Positions 1-8,658 of a stretch of 33,681 nt of DNA are shown here, piece by piece. Numbering within the stretch: the first letter of the stretch is position 1; every line of letters starts with the position of its first letter. A program made the position numbers and the translations under genes. The notes beneath the pieces are model-generated. The model ran no database searches. It saw only the letters and a program-made list of their open reading frames with translations, and was not told the origin of the DNA. Origin of the DNA: Clostridia bacterium (GTDB lineage: Bacteria; Bacillota; Clostridia; Christensenellales; Borkfalkiaceae); contig JAQYLE010000044.1 of the NCBI GenBank assembly GCA_028720205.1, positions 1 to 33,681 on the forward strand. The letters are read 5' to 3'.

Positions 1-1
1 C

Positions 2-142
2 ACGGCATTTTTAGACCGCATACATTGTTATCTGCCCGGATGGGAAGTGCCGAAATTCCGTCCCGAACATTTTACTAACGATTACGGTTTCATCACCGAT
101 TATCTTTCGGAATTTATCAGAGAATTGCGTAAAGAACAGTAA
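2..142 (+). pseudogene. brxL: BrxL (BREX Lon-like protease) internal fragment, truncated at both ends
   Basis: Frame 2 is open from the window edge to TAA at 140-142 and encodes 46 residues with the pattern DRIHCYLPGWEVPK, then FTNDYGF and ITDYLSEF. From family knowledge this is the DRIH-x-YLPGW / YGF-x-x-DYL-x-E region of BrxL, the Lon-like AAA+ protein of BREX phage-defence systems. BrxL proteins continue well past this point into their C-terminal part, so the 3' part is missing. The reading frame ends where transposase sequence begins on the other strand (about 139-143), and the stop codon comes from the insertion sequence side. The rest of a BREX locus may lie to the left of the window. 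The short length limits certainty, but the motif run is distinctive. Confidence 0.72.
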
Positions 143-1068
143 GGCATTCCGGGGTTTGAAAAAGATTGCGTAATGTGAATGCTTCTTAGGTATTTTCTGA
201 ACTCATTAGACGTATAGTTACTTCCTTGGTCGCTGTGGAAAAGTAGGGTATCAGTGGGTTTCCTTAATTCATAAGCCGTTTTTGCGGTCGCCTTTGTAAG
301 TTGCGTACTGTTGTGTTTGGATATTTTATGCGCAATCACTTTTCTTGCATACAGGTCTATAATGACGCATATGTAATACATCCTATTAAAGATGCTGAAA
401 TATGTAACATCGCTTACCCAAACCTCATTGGGACGGGAAACATGGAATTGCTGTTGTAATATGTTGGTCTTCCGCTCCAGTTGTTGCTTGTAAAGTGTTT
501 TTGCGCAGGTTCTGATTGAAAATAAGCCGTTCTGATGCATGATTTTTGCAACAGTAGATTCGGAAATAGCATAGCCGCGGTCTTTTAATATCGCATAAAT
601 TTTACTGCTTCCGAAAATTTCATTGTTTTCGTGAAAGATTTGTCCGATGATTGGTGCCATTTCAGACTGCTTTTTTGCTGCTTTAGTAGCTCCGTTCTTA
701 TTGCGTAATAGATGATTATAGTAACTTCCTTTTGCAACGTTTAGAGCTTCGCATAAAATATTTACGCTATATTCGGCTGAAAGGACTTTAATTACTTCGT
801 ATCGTTTTGATAAATGTGCGCTTGGAGCGCAAGGCGAACGTTGTAGTATTTCTATGATTTTTTGTTGTCTTTCGCATTTCTGCTGTAAATCATGGAGATA
901 ACGAAAGTTTGGCGCTTTTCCATTATGAAATGTGTTGTTGTATTCTTTAATCCAAGCATAAATAGTTGTTCGGGATATTTTTGAATCGTGAGAAATTTTA
1001 GAAATTGTTTCGCCGTTTATATACCTATTGACAACAGAGACCTTTACTTTTTCCGGGTATTTGTTCAT
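100..1068 (-). pseudogene. IS3-family transposase, C-terminally truncated
   Basis: A 322-codon ORF with an N-terminal helix-turn-helix (about residues 1-45, pattern SKISRTTIYAW), a short coiled linker, an HTH_21-like region (about 135-190) and an rve integrase core. Two catalytic aspartates are visible: D220 in WVSDVTYF and D280 in HSDQGSNYTS. Family members continue after the NPGMPY motif with DN-x-x-x-E and roughly 50 more residues. Here the frame leaves the family at Y310 and reads 12 residues of antisense brxL before stopping, so the catalytic glutamate is lost and the enzyme should be inactive. HTH and integrase parts lie in one uninterrupted frame rather than in orfA/orfB joined by a programmed frameshift. 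True homology spans about 139-1068. Confidence 0.85.
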
Positions 1069-1129
1069 AAATTTTGCTCCTCATAAAAACAGTAAGCAAA
1101 ATTATAGCATATTTGAGACGATATTGACA
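139..1129 (-). mobile_element. Partial IS3-family insertion sequence, transposase-distal end deleted
   Basis: Only one end of the element appears to remain. Upstream of the transposase start, read on the minus strand, TGTCAATATCGTCTCA begins at about 1129. It is a plausible IS3-type terminal repeat starting with TG and is followed by a TATAAT-like promoter element (about 1101-1106). The other end should lie past the transposase C-terminus, but that sequence is replaced by brxL at about 139-143. No target-site duplication can be checked because one end is missing. The outer boundary near 1129 is a guess from the TG dinucleotide and is uncertain. Confidence 0.5.
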
Positions 1130-1162
1130 GCGGAATGTAAATACAAGAAAACCTAAAACATT

Positions 1163-1197
1163 GAAGAAGTCTGAAACGCTTGTTTCAAGCTTCTTTC
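1163..1197. terminator. Hairpin terminator, possibly bidirectional
   Basis: The arms GAAGAAG-TC-TGAAAC and GTTTCA-AG-CTTCTT pair almost perfectly around a short GCTT loop. T-rich sequence follows (TTTCTTT) on the plus strand. It lies just outside the insertion sequence, so it probably belonged to a gene that once occupied this site. Confidence 0.5.
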
Positions 1198-1206
1198 TTT
1201 GTATGA

Positions 1207-1404
1207 GTGAAACGGCTTGAAAGAATTAACGAAATATGGTATAATACCAATAATAAAGTACCCTTTCCATTGTGTCAAGCATCAATAATGAAATACAAGT
1301 ATGGTGAAATAGAATATCTATATATTCCTAAGGAGTATAGAAATGAGGAATTTGATAAAATAGTATCCGAATGGCAGGAAACATTTAAGAACGAGGGGTT
1401 GTAA
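1207..1404 (+). CDS. Small hypothetical protein (65 aa)
   Basis: This open frame starts at GTG and ends at TAA. I do not recognise the product. It is charged and rich in Lys, Glu and Tyr, with no signal peptide, membrane segment or known motif. There is no convincing ribosome binding site in front of the GTG, and a hairpin ends about 10 bases upstream, so it may be the tail of an older gene or a chance frame. It sits between the insertion sequence and a strong terminator pair, a place where gene debris is likely. Confidence 0.3.
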   Translation: MKRLERINEIWYNTNNKVPFPLCQASIMKYKYGEIEYLYIPKEYRNEEFDKIVSEWQETFKNEGL

Positions 1405-1451
1405 TCAAAAATAGAAAGTGTAGCTATTTCGTACAACAAAGACAAATAGGG

Positions 1452-1509
1452 GCAGGCGAAATATTCCGCCTGCAAAAAGCACAAGATACAGCAGTGTCTT
1501 GTGCTTTTT
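1452..1509. terminator. Double hairpin, strong bidirectional terminator
   Basis: The first stem is GCAGGCG paired with CGCCTGC at 1452-1473. A perfect 13-bp stem, AAAAAGCACAAGA with TCTTGTGCTTTTT, follows at 1474-1509. The A-run and T-run flanks suit termination in both directions. It isolates the tetR promoter from whatever is transcribed to the left. Confidence 0.75.
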
Positions 1510-1591
1510 GTCGCTCGTTAAAAAAGCCGGAATGCGGCGAAAAATTTTGTTTTCTTTCGGAATTTTTTTCGGGTATTTTCTTCTGCAAAAC

Positions 1592-1620
1592 TTGACATTC
1601 TGTTTTAAGTATAGTATAAT
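1592..1620 (+). promoter_or_regulatory. tetR promoter (TTGACA-17-TATAAT)
   Basis: A full-consensus -35 TTGACA at 1592-1597 and -10 TATAAT at 1615-1620 are separated by exactly 17 bp. Transcription would start near 1626, inside the palindrome described next, so a repressor bound there would block initiation. Confidence 0.8.
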
Positions 1621-1648
1621 GGAAACAAAAAAAAGAGATTTTGTTTCC
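1621..1648. promoter_or_regulatory. Palindromic operator for the TetR regulator
   Basis: GGAAACAAAA at 1621-1630 and its exact reverse complement TTTTGTTTCC at 1639-1648 are separated by 8 bp. The site directly abuts the -10 hexamer and ends just before the ATG at 1650. Position and symmetry fit autorepression by the TetR protein. In RNA the same arms could fold with the purine-rich AAAAGAGA ribosome-binding region in the loop. Confidence 0.65.
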
Positions 1649-1649
1649 A

Positions 1650-2144
1650 ATGAAAGATCGCATTATAGAAGAATCGATTGCGAGTCTGCGGCGGGAAGGT
1701 TTGCGTTTTTCGGTAGACACATTAGCCGAGCGGCTGAATATATCGAAGAAAACCATATATAAATATTTTCCCACCAAAGAAGCGCTTGCCGTTGCGTTGT
1801 ATCAAAAATATTATGCCGATTTAAAAGTGCAGGCGGAAAGTCTTGCGGGCGAAGACAGCGTAACGGCGCGGTTTAAACTGTTGTCGCTCTACTTTGACGC
1901 CAAGTCGATGACAAGTCGCGATATTTTCAATAAATATAAATTGAACGAGGCGATAAGTTCGTTTACGGCGACGGAGAACGAGCGCTTGTTAAATATCGTC
2001 TTCTCGTCGTTGAATTGCGCTATCTCACAACAGGATAAAACAGTTCTGAGAATCGTAATAAACGGTTCGTTTGAAAAACTCTGTAACGAAAAAATCGCTC
2101 CGGAAAGAGTGATAAATTGGCTGGTGAATCAATTATGGCAATAG
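1650..2144 (+). CDS. TetR/AcrR family transcriptional regulator
   Basis: This 164-residue protein has an N-terminal TetR helix-turn-helix: FSVDTLAERLNISKKTIYKYF, followed by the usual K-E-A-L segment at about residues 20-50. The C-terminal ligand-binding half is short and unremarkable. I chose ATG 1650; a TTG nine bases upstream lies inside the operator palindrome. The gene has a consensus promoter and a 28-bp palindromic operator directly in front, which suggests self-repression. Its stop overlaps the start of the antiporter gene, so the two are co-transcribed and probably translationally coupled. The regulator likely controls the antiporter in response to an ion, pH or toxic-compound signal, which is inference. 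Confidence 0.88.
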   Translation: MKDRIIEESIASLRREGLRFSVDTLAERLNISKKTIYKYFPTKEALAVALYQKYYADLKVQAESLAGEDSVTARFKLLSLYFDAKSMTSRDIFNKYKLNEAISSFTATENERLLNIVFSSLNCAISQQDKTVLRIVINGSFEKLCNEKIAPERVINWLVNQLWQ

Positions 2145-3385
2145 GACTTCTTCGTATTTTTGCAATTCTCTGCGTCGCGTTTATTTGCGGAAAGTTGATT
2201 TCAAAATTAAAACTTCCCGCCATTCTCGGTTGGTTAATAGCGGGTATCGTGTTCGGTCCGTATCTTGCCGGAGTAGTAACTTCGGAAATCACCGATTCCG
2301 TATGGTATAAAATAATAATCAAAGTATTCGAGTGTTTTGCCGGAGTGATGATAGGTCGGGAGATTATCTTTAAAAAAATAGCCGGGTCCGGTAAGCAAAT
2401 CATCGGAATCACGTTTGTCCAATCAATCGGAACGTTTTTATTCGTAAGCGCGGTTTTTTCCGTGGTATTTCTCATTGCGAAAATACCGGTTTATCTTGCG
2501 TTTGTGTTCGGCGGAATAGCGTTGGCGACGGCGCCGGCGCCGGCGTTGTCCATTGTCAACGAATACCGCACGAACGGGCCGGTTACTCAAACGCTTTTGC
2601 CTCTTGCGGCGCTTGACGACGTTATCGGGGTCGTTGTTTTTTTCAGCGTTATATCAATCATCGGCGGCACGCACGGCAGCGCGGGGACTTCTCCGCTGAC
2701 CGTCGTCGGAATGATTGTATTACCGTTTGCCATCGGAATTGCCTTTGGCGTTTTAGCGTCCGTTCTGATGAAAGCGGCGAAAAGGAACGCTATCCGATTT
2801 TTGGCGTTGTTGTTGTTTTTATCGTTGTCGGCTATCGGCGGCTTACTCATCGATTTTTATATATTCGGCTCGTTCACAATGAATTATTTGCTGACGGGTA
2901 TGGCGTTCAGCGCAACAACGGCCAATCTCGTGCCCGAAAAAGAATTTGAAGAAACGTTACAACCGTATCGACCTATTCTGAATTTATCTCTTGTAATAGT
3001 AATCGTAAATCTCGGTATGCCGCTCGATTACAGGCTGATTGCAGGGGCGGGACTCTTTACGGTTGTATATATTCTGTCGAGAGCGGTCGGGAAAATCGGC
3101 GGAGCGTATTTTGGCGGAAAATTAACAAAAGCCGATCCGGTCGTTACAAAATATCTCGGTTTTACGTTACTGCCGCATTCGGGGGTTTCACTGGTGTTTA
3201 CGGGCATTGCCGTTTCAACGTTGACCGCTTTCGATGTTTCGTCGGCGGCGATAGTGTCGGGAACGATTATCGCGGCGGCGATAATCAACGAAATAATAGC
3301 GGTAATCGTTGCAAAATACGCATTCAAATGGGCGGGAGAAATCGGAAACGATAAAAAATCCGAGCCGCAGAATGAAGAGGAATAA
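2135..3385 (+). CDS. Cation:proton antiporter, CPA2/Kef-type
   Basis: This 416-residue protein is almost entirely hydrophobic helices, about 11-12 segments, matching the Na_H_Exchanger fold of monovalent cation:proton antiporters. The PAILGWLIAGIVFGP segment near residue 30 is typical of Kef/CPA2 proteins. The soluble NAD-binding KTN domain of KefB/KefC is absent, and the protein ends in a short charged tail. It acts in the cytoplasmic membrane to exchange Na+ or K+ for H+. ATG 2135 is preferred over upstream TTG because GGTGA lies about 7 bases before it. It overlaps the tetR stop by 10 bases. The exported ion cannot be told from sequence. Confidence 0.88.
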   Translation: MAIGLLRIFAILCVAFICGKLISKLKLPAILGWLIAGIVFGPYLAGVVTSEITDSVWYKIIIKVFECFAGVMIGREIIFKKIAGSGKQIIGITFVQSIGTFLFVSAVFSVVFLIAKIPVYLAFVFGGIALATAPAPALSIVNEYRTNGPVTQTLLPLAALDDVIGVVVFFSVISIIGGTHGSAGTSPLTVVGMIVLPFAIGIAFGVLASVLMKAAKRNAIRFLALLLFLSLSAIGGLLIDFYIFGSFTMNYLLTGMAFSATTANLVPEKEFEETLQPYRPILNLSLVIVIVNLGMPLDYRLIAGAGLFTVVYILSRAVGKIGGAYFGGKLTKADPVVTKYLGFTLLPHSGVSLVFTGIAVSTLTAFDVSSAAIVSGTIIAAAIINEIIAVIVAKYAFKWAGEIGNDKKSEPQNEEE

Positions 3386-3423
3386 AACAGTCATTTTTAA
3401 AAATAAAAAAGATGAAACAAATA

Positions 3424-3451
3424 ACGGATTCGGAATAAATTCCGAATCCGT
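3424..3451. terminator. Terminator between antiporter and groEL (convergent genes)
   Basis: ACGGATTCGGAA and its perfect reverse complement form a 12-bp stem with loop TAAA, followed by CGTTTATTTTTTA. It ends the tetR-antiporter transcript and, read the other way, can end groEL mRNA. A second smaller hairpin, CGTTTCG/CGAAACG, lies at 3473-3496. Confidence 0.8.
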
Positions 3452-3501
3452 CGTTTATTTTTTATCGGTATGCGTTTCGTCGCATATAGCGAAACGTCAG
3501 C

Positions 3502-3531
3502 GTTTGTTACGGCTGAGTTTGTTACGGCTGA
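3502..3531. repeat. Perfect 15-bp tandem duplication downstream of groEL
   Basis: GTTTGTTACGGCTGA occurs twice head to tail, at 3502-3516 and 3517-3531, 10 bases beyond the groEL stop. It looks like a simple slippage duplication in the 3' untranslated region. No function is evident. Confidence 0.6.
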
Positions 3532-3541
3532 TACGCGCCGC

Positions 3542-5194
<1,653 letters not shown>

Positions 5195-5238
5195 TCAATC
5201 GTTTTTTATATCGTATCGAAGTACGATTTACGTTTTCG

Positions 5239-5526
5239 TCAGTCTTCCACAACGGCAAGAATGTCGCTTTGTTTAATAATCGTAAACTCTTTGCCGTCCA
5301 CTTTAAATTCCGTACCCGCGTATTTGGCGCAAAGCACCTTGTCGCCGGCTTTCACCTGCATTTTCACTTCTTTGCCGTCCACCAATCCGCCGGGGCCGAC
5401 GGCTACCACAATGCACGTCTGCGGTTTTTCCTGTGCGGAAGAGGGAAGAAAGAAACCGCTTTTGGTTTTTTCTTCTACCGTCACGTTTTCTACCACTACT
5501 TTGTCGAATAAAGGTTTTACGTTCAT
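5239..5526 (-). CDS. groES: Co-chaperonin GroES (10 kDa)
   Basis: This 95-residue protein starts MNVKPLFDKVVVE, has the mobile-loop region KTKSGFFLP and the conserved VAVGPGG and GDKVLCAKYAGTE motifs, and ends DILAVVED. It caps the GroEL ring. I chose the ATG at 5526 because GGAGG lies 7 bases upstream; a longer open frame to 5589 has no family support. It is the first gene of the groES-groEL operon. Confidence 0.97.
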   Translation of the reverse strand: MNVKPLFDKVVVENVTVEEKTKSGFFLPSSAQEKPQTCIVVAVGPGGLVDGKEVKMQVKAGDKVLCAKYAGTEFKVDGKEFTIIKQSDILAVVED

Positions 5527-5611
5527 AATAATTCCTCCGAATGAATTTTTTCCGGCGCGGCGCGTATTAAAAAATCTTCGCACCCTCACGCCGATTTAAC
5601 TTTACCTGAAT

Positions 5612-5638
5612 ATTATAAACGCATTTTTTTTTCGTCAA
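5612..5638 (-). promoter_or_regulatory. Probable groESL promoter; no CIRCE seen
   Basis: On the minus strand TTGACG (5633-5638) and TATAAT (5612-5617) are separated by 15 bp, a little short but plausible. I looked for the CIRCE operator (TTAGCACTC-N9-GAGTGCTAA) and CtsR heptads between here and groES and saw neither. Confidence 0.5.
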
Positions 5639-5651
5639 ACAAACATAAAAG

Positions 5652-5707
5652 AAAAAATCGGAAGAAAAAAATTATTTTTCGATTATTTTCATAGGATCCG
5701 ATTTTTT
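5652..5707. terminator. Weak hairpin between divergent groES and deaminase genes
   Basis: AAAAAATCGGA at 5652-5662 pairs with TCCGATTTTTT at 5697-5707 around a long AT-rich loop. The arms resemble a terminator, but neither neighbouring gene ends here, so its role is unclear. The rest of the 5527-5932 gap holds the two divergent promoters and the leader repeats listed separately. Confidence 0.3.
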
Positions 5708-5795
5708 TCAGGAATAATCGCGGAGCGTAAAATCGGAATAATCACCGTAAAATAACGAAAAAACTTCCTATTTTCCGTTTTTCCGCCGTAAAAAA

Positions 5796-5824
5796 TTGAT
5801 TTTTCTAAAAAAAGGTGATATACT
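5796..5824 (+). promoter_or_regulatory. Promoter for the dCMP deaminase-cyclophilin-purB group
   Basis: TTGATT at 5796-5801 and TATACT at 5819-5824 are separated by 17 bp. This is a good sigma-A-type match just upstream of the repeat-containing leader. Confidence 0.6.
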
Positions 5825-5830
5825 TATAAA

Positions 5831-5868
5831 AGTAACCAAAGGTAATGTAAGTAACCAAAGGTAATGTA
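5831..5868 (+). repeat. Tandem 19-bp repeat in the 5' leader, each copy with an ATG-TAA pair
   Basis: AGTAACCAAAGGTAATGTA is repeated exactly at 5831-5849 and 5850-5868, with a partial third copy (AGTAACCAAAG) at 5891-5901. In each full copy AAAGG precedes ATG directly followed by TAA (5845-5850 and 5864-5869), so the transcript carries two start-stop units before the real gene at 5933. Confidence 0.7.
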
Positions 5869-5932
5869 ACCGAAAGGAACAAAAGTTTGAAGTAACCAAA
5901 GAAGGGGAAACAAAAGGAGTAACAAAAACCTT

Positions 5933-6463
5933 ATGACAAAATCGTTCAGATGGGATAAGCGTTTTATGGAACTTACGGAAACGGTAGCGGACTGGTCGAG
6001 TTGTTTTCAGCCAAACCGCCACGTCGGGGCGATTATCGTACGCGATAAACGCGTAATGACTACGGGTTATAACGGCGCGCCGGCGGGAGTAAAGAGTTGC
6101 GAAGAAAAAGGGGAATGTCTGCGCCGCAAACTGAACGTGCCCAGCGGCACCAAGCAGGAGATTTGTTTTGCCGTTCACGCGGAACAGAACGCGGTGATAC
6201 AGGCTGCGCGTTACGGTATCAACGTATCGGGCGCAACGCTGTACTGCACGCATCAACCGTGCGTAATCTGCGCCAAAATCATCATCAACGCGGGAATTTC
6301 CCGCGTGGTGTATAAAGAGGGATATCCCGACGAGTTTTCGTTACAACTCTTTAAAGAAGCGGGCGTAAAAGTGGAACGCTTTGCCGATCTTTGCGCGGCA
6401 GAAGAGTCGAGCGAAGAAAACGCCGCGCAGGAAGACGCCGCGGCGAATGAAACGGATAAATAA
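5933..6463 (+). CDS. dCMP deaminase family protein (ComEB-like)
   Basis: This 176-residue protein belongs to the zinc-dependent cytidine/deoxycytidylate deaminase family. The catalytic zinc site is clear: H82-A-E84 followed by P-C110-V-I-C113. The TGYNGAPAG motif near residues 44-52 is typical of deoxycytidylate deaminase, which converts dCMP to dUMP for dTTP synthesis; in Bacillus the homologue is ComEB. The last 25 residues are an acidic Glu/Ala-rich tail not needed for the fold. A GGAG site lies 12 bases before the ATG, slightly far. It leads a three-gene group with cyclophilin and purB. Confidence 0.92.
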   Translation: MTKSFRWDKRFMELTETVADWSSCFQPNRHVGAIIVRDKRVMTTGYNGAPAGVKSCEEKGECLRRKLNVPSGTKQEICFAVHAEQNAVIQAARYGINVSGATLYCTHQPCVICAKIIINAGISRVVYKEGYPDEFSLQLFKEAGVKVERFADLCAAEESSEENAAQEDAAANETDK

Positions 6464-6511
6464 TACAAATCCCAAATAAAAATCAGATAAAACGCATATC
6501 AGGAGACAGAC

Positions 6512-7033
6512 ATGAAAAATCCGGTAGTTACTTTTACCATGCAAAACGGAAAAACGTTTCAGGCGGAACTCTATCCGCAAAAAGCGCCCAATACGGTGAA
6601 TAACTTTCTATCGCTTGTTAATAAAGGGTTTTATAACGGAATCATCTTTCACCGCGTGATATCGGGGTTTATGATACAGGGCGGCGATCCCACAGGCACG
6701 GGAACGGGCGGCCCCGGGTATAAAATCAAGGGCGAATTTGCCGCCAACGGTTTTAAAGGCAACGATATATCGCATGTACGCGGCGTCCTTTCCATGGCGC
6801 GCGCGGCGGATAAAAATTCGGGCGGTTCTCAGTTTTTCGTTATGCACGCGGACGCCGGTTATCTCGACGGGCAATACGCCGCGTTCGGCAAAGTAATCGA
6901 CGGCATGGAAGTCGTCGACGAAATCGCGGGCGTGAAAACCGATTGGAACGATAAACCGTACGAAGAACAGAAAATCAAAACGGTAACCGCGGAAACGTTC
7001 GGCGAAACGTACGCCGAGCCTCAGAAAGCATAG
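6512..7033 (+). CDS. Peptidyl-prolyl cis-trans isomerase, cyclophilin type
   Basis: This 173-residue single-domain cyclophilin carries the family motifs [19 protein letters not shown] (active-site Arg in FHR), [15 protein letters not shown] and [12 protein letters not shown]. It catalyses proline isomerisation during protein folding. No signal peptide is present, so it should be cytoplasmic. GGAGAC lies 6-10 bases before the ATG. It lies 48 bases after the deaminase gene and 53 before purB, in the same direction and without a terminator between, so co-transcription is likely. The length matches the short bacterial PpiB-like group, with a modest C-terminal extension. Confidence 0.95.
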   Translation: MKNPVVTFTMQNGKTFQAELYPQKAPNTVNNFLSLVNKGFYNGIIFHRVISGFMIQGGDPTGTGTGGPGYKIKGEFAANGFKGNDISHVRGVLSMARAADKNSGGSQFFVMHADAGYLDGQYAAFGKVIDGMEVVDEIAGVKTDWNDKPYEEQKIKTVTAETFGETYAEPQKA

Positions 7034-7086
7034 TCGGCATAAGCAAATCATAAACAAAATTAAAATACAAACGGAAAGTATAAACC

Positions 7087-8538
7087 ATGACGGATTATTC
7101 TGTATATAACAACCCGCTGATCACGCGGTATGCAAGCAAAGAAATGCAACAGGCGTTTTCCGATGAAAAACGCTTTAAATTATGGCGTAAACTCTGGGTA
7201 GCGCTGGCGGAATCGGAAGCGGAACTCGGCTTGCCCATCACGAAAGAGCAGATCGACGAAATGAAAAAATACGAAGACGACGTAAATTACGCCGCGGCGG
7301 AAGCCTACGAAAAAGAGGTGCGGCACGACGTAATGGCGCACGTAAAGGCTTTCGGCGATCAGGCGAAGAGCGCCGCGCCGATCATACATCTCGGCGCCAC
7401 GAGTTGTTTCGTAAACTGTAACAGCGAAGCGATTATCATTGCGGACGCGTTACAGATTCTCCGCAAAAAACTTGTCAACGTAATCGATAAACTCAAAAAT
7501 TTCGCGCTCAAATACAAATCGCTGCCCACGCTCGGTTTCACGCACTTACAGCCCGCGCAACTCACCACGGTGGGAAAACGCGCAAGTTTATGGTTACAGG
7601 ATTTATGCCTCGACCTTGAAAATTTAGAACATCTGATTTCCACGGTGCGTCTGCGCGGCGTAAAGGGCACCACGGGCACGCAGGCGAGTTTTATGGAACT
7701 TTTTTCCGGCGACGAAACAAAAGTAAAATCGCTGGAAAAGAAAGTGCTTGAAAAAATCGGCGCGTTGCTGCCGTTCCCCGTATCGGCGTATCCCGTCACG
7801 GGGCAGACGTATCCCCGAAAATTCGATTATAACGTGCTTTGCGTGCTTTCTCAGATCGCGCAGAGCGCGTATAAATTCGCCAACGACATGCGACTTTTGC
7901 AAAGCATGAAAGAATTGGAAGAACCTTTCGAAAAAAATCAGATCGGCTCTTCCGCCATGGCGTACAAACGAAATCCCATGCGCTCGGAAAGAATCTGCGC
8001 GCTGGCGCGCTACGTCGTATCTCTTCCCGTAAATTCGGCGATCACTTCATCCACGCAGTGGCTGGAACGCACGCTGGACGATTCGGCGAACCGTCGTATC
8101 GTAAACGCACAGGCGTTTTTAGCGACGGACGCCGTGCTCAACGTATATATGAACGTTGCCGAAAATATCGTGGTATACGAAAAGACGATAGAAAAACACG
8201 TGCGCGAAGAATTGCCGTTTATGGCAACGGAAAATATTTTAATGGAATGCGTAAAAGCAGGCGGAAACCGTCAGGAACTGCACGAAGAAATCCGCGTTAT
8301 GTCCATGCAGGCGGCCCTTCGCGTAAAGGGAGAGGGAAAAGATAACAATTTGCTTCAACTCATCGAAGAAAACAAGAAATTTGCCGCCGTGCACGGTAAG
8401 TTGCAGGAAATACTCGATCCGCAGAAGTTTATCGGACGCGCGCCGTCGCAGGTAGAGGAATTTGTCCGCGATTACGTAAACCCCGTATTGCAAAAATACT
8501 CCGATCTGCTGGGCGAACGCGGCGAAGTCAGCGTTTAA
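7087..8538 (+). CDS. purB: Adenylosuccinate lyase
   Basis: This 483-residue member of the fumarase/aspartase superfamily cleaves adenylosuccinate to AMP and fumarate, and SAICAR to AICAR, in purine synthesis. Visible signatures are IHLGATSCFVNCNSEA near residues 97-112, TLGFTHLQPAQ (catalytic His region) and the flexible signature loop SSAMAYKRNPMRSE near 297. The length and C-terminal domain match the longer eukaryote-like PurB branch that is common in Clostridia. It is last in the deaminase-cyclophilin-purB group and is followed by a terminator. Confidence 0.96.
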   Translation: MTDYSVYNNPLITRYASKEMQQAFSDEKRFKLWRKLWVALAESEAELGLPITKEQIDEMKKYEDDVNYAAAEAYEKEVRHDVMAHVKAFGDQAKSAAPIIHLGATSCFVNCNSEAIIIADALQILRKKLVNVIDKLKNFALKYKSLPTLGFTHLQPAQLTTVGKRASLWLQDLCLDLENLEHLISTVRLRGVKGTTGTQASFMELFSGDETKVKSLEKKVLEKIGALLPFPVSAYPVTGQTYPRKFDYNVLCVLSQIAQSAYKFANDMRLLQSMKELEEPFEKNQIGSSAMAYKRNPMRSERICALARYVVSLPVNSAITSSTQWLERTLDDSANRRIVNAQAFLATDAVLNVYMNVAENIVVYEKTIEKHVREELPFMATENILMECVKAGGNRQELHEEIRVMSMQAALRVKGEGKDNNLLQLIEENKKFAAVHGKLQEILDPQKFIGRAPSQVEEFVRDYVNPVLQKYSDLLGERGEVSV

Positions 8539-8583
8539 ATTCGCTCGCAAGCGTTTAAACGTTCAATTTTATATAAAATTTAA

Positions 8584-8614
8584 AAAACTCTCCGATAAGC
8601 GTCGGGGAGTTTTT
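8584..8614 (+). terminator. purB terminator
   Basis: AAAACTCTCCGA pairs with TCGGGGAGTTTT through 12 positions with one G-U wobble and ends in a T run. It lies 45 bases after purB. Confidence 0.85.
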
Positions 8615-8616
8615 AA

Positions 8617-8655
8617 GTACTATGTCACGCATAATTGTTATGCGTGACATAGTAC
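8617..8655. repeat. Perfect 18-bp inverted repeat with 3-base loop
   Basis: GTACTATGTCACGCATAA at 8617-8634 and its exact reverse complement at 8638-8655 flank TTG. There is no T run on the plus side, and it lies 3 bases from the stop of the convergent deacetylase gene. It may end the deacetylase transcript or be a repetitive palindromic unit. Part of the motif (TGTGTGGCATAG) recurs imperfectly at 8664-8675. Confidence 0.75.
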
Positions 8656-8658
8656 AAT

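Noticed and set aside
5831..5901. CRISPR-like repeats
   Set aside because: The copies are directly tandem with no spacers and there are only two full units.
8617..8655. Chromosome-dimer (dif) site as an explanation for the perfect palindrome
   Set aside because: A dif site is a 28-bp imperfect sequence with a 6-bp centre. This element has 18-bp perfect arms and does not resemble the Bacillus dif site.
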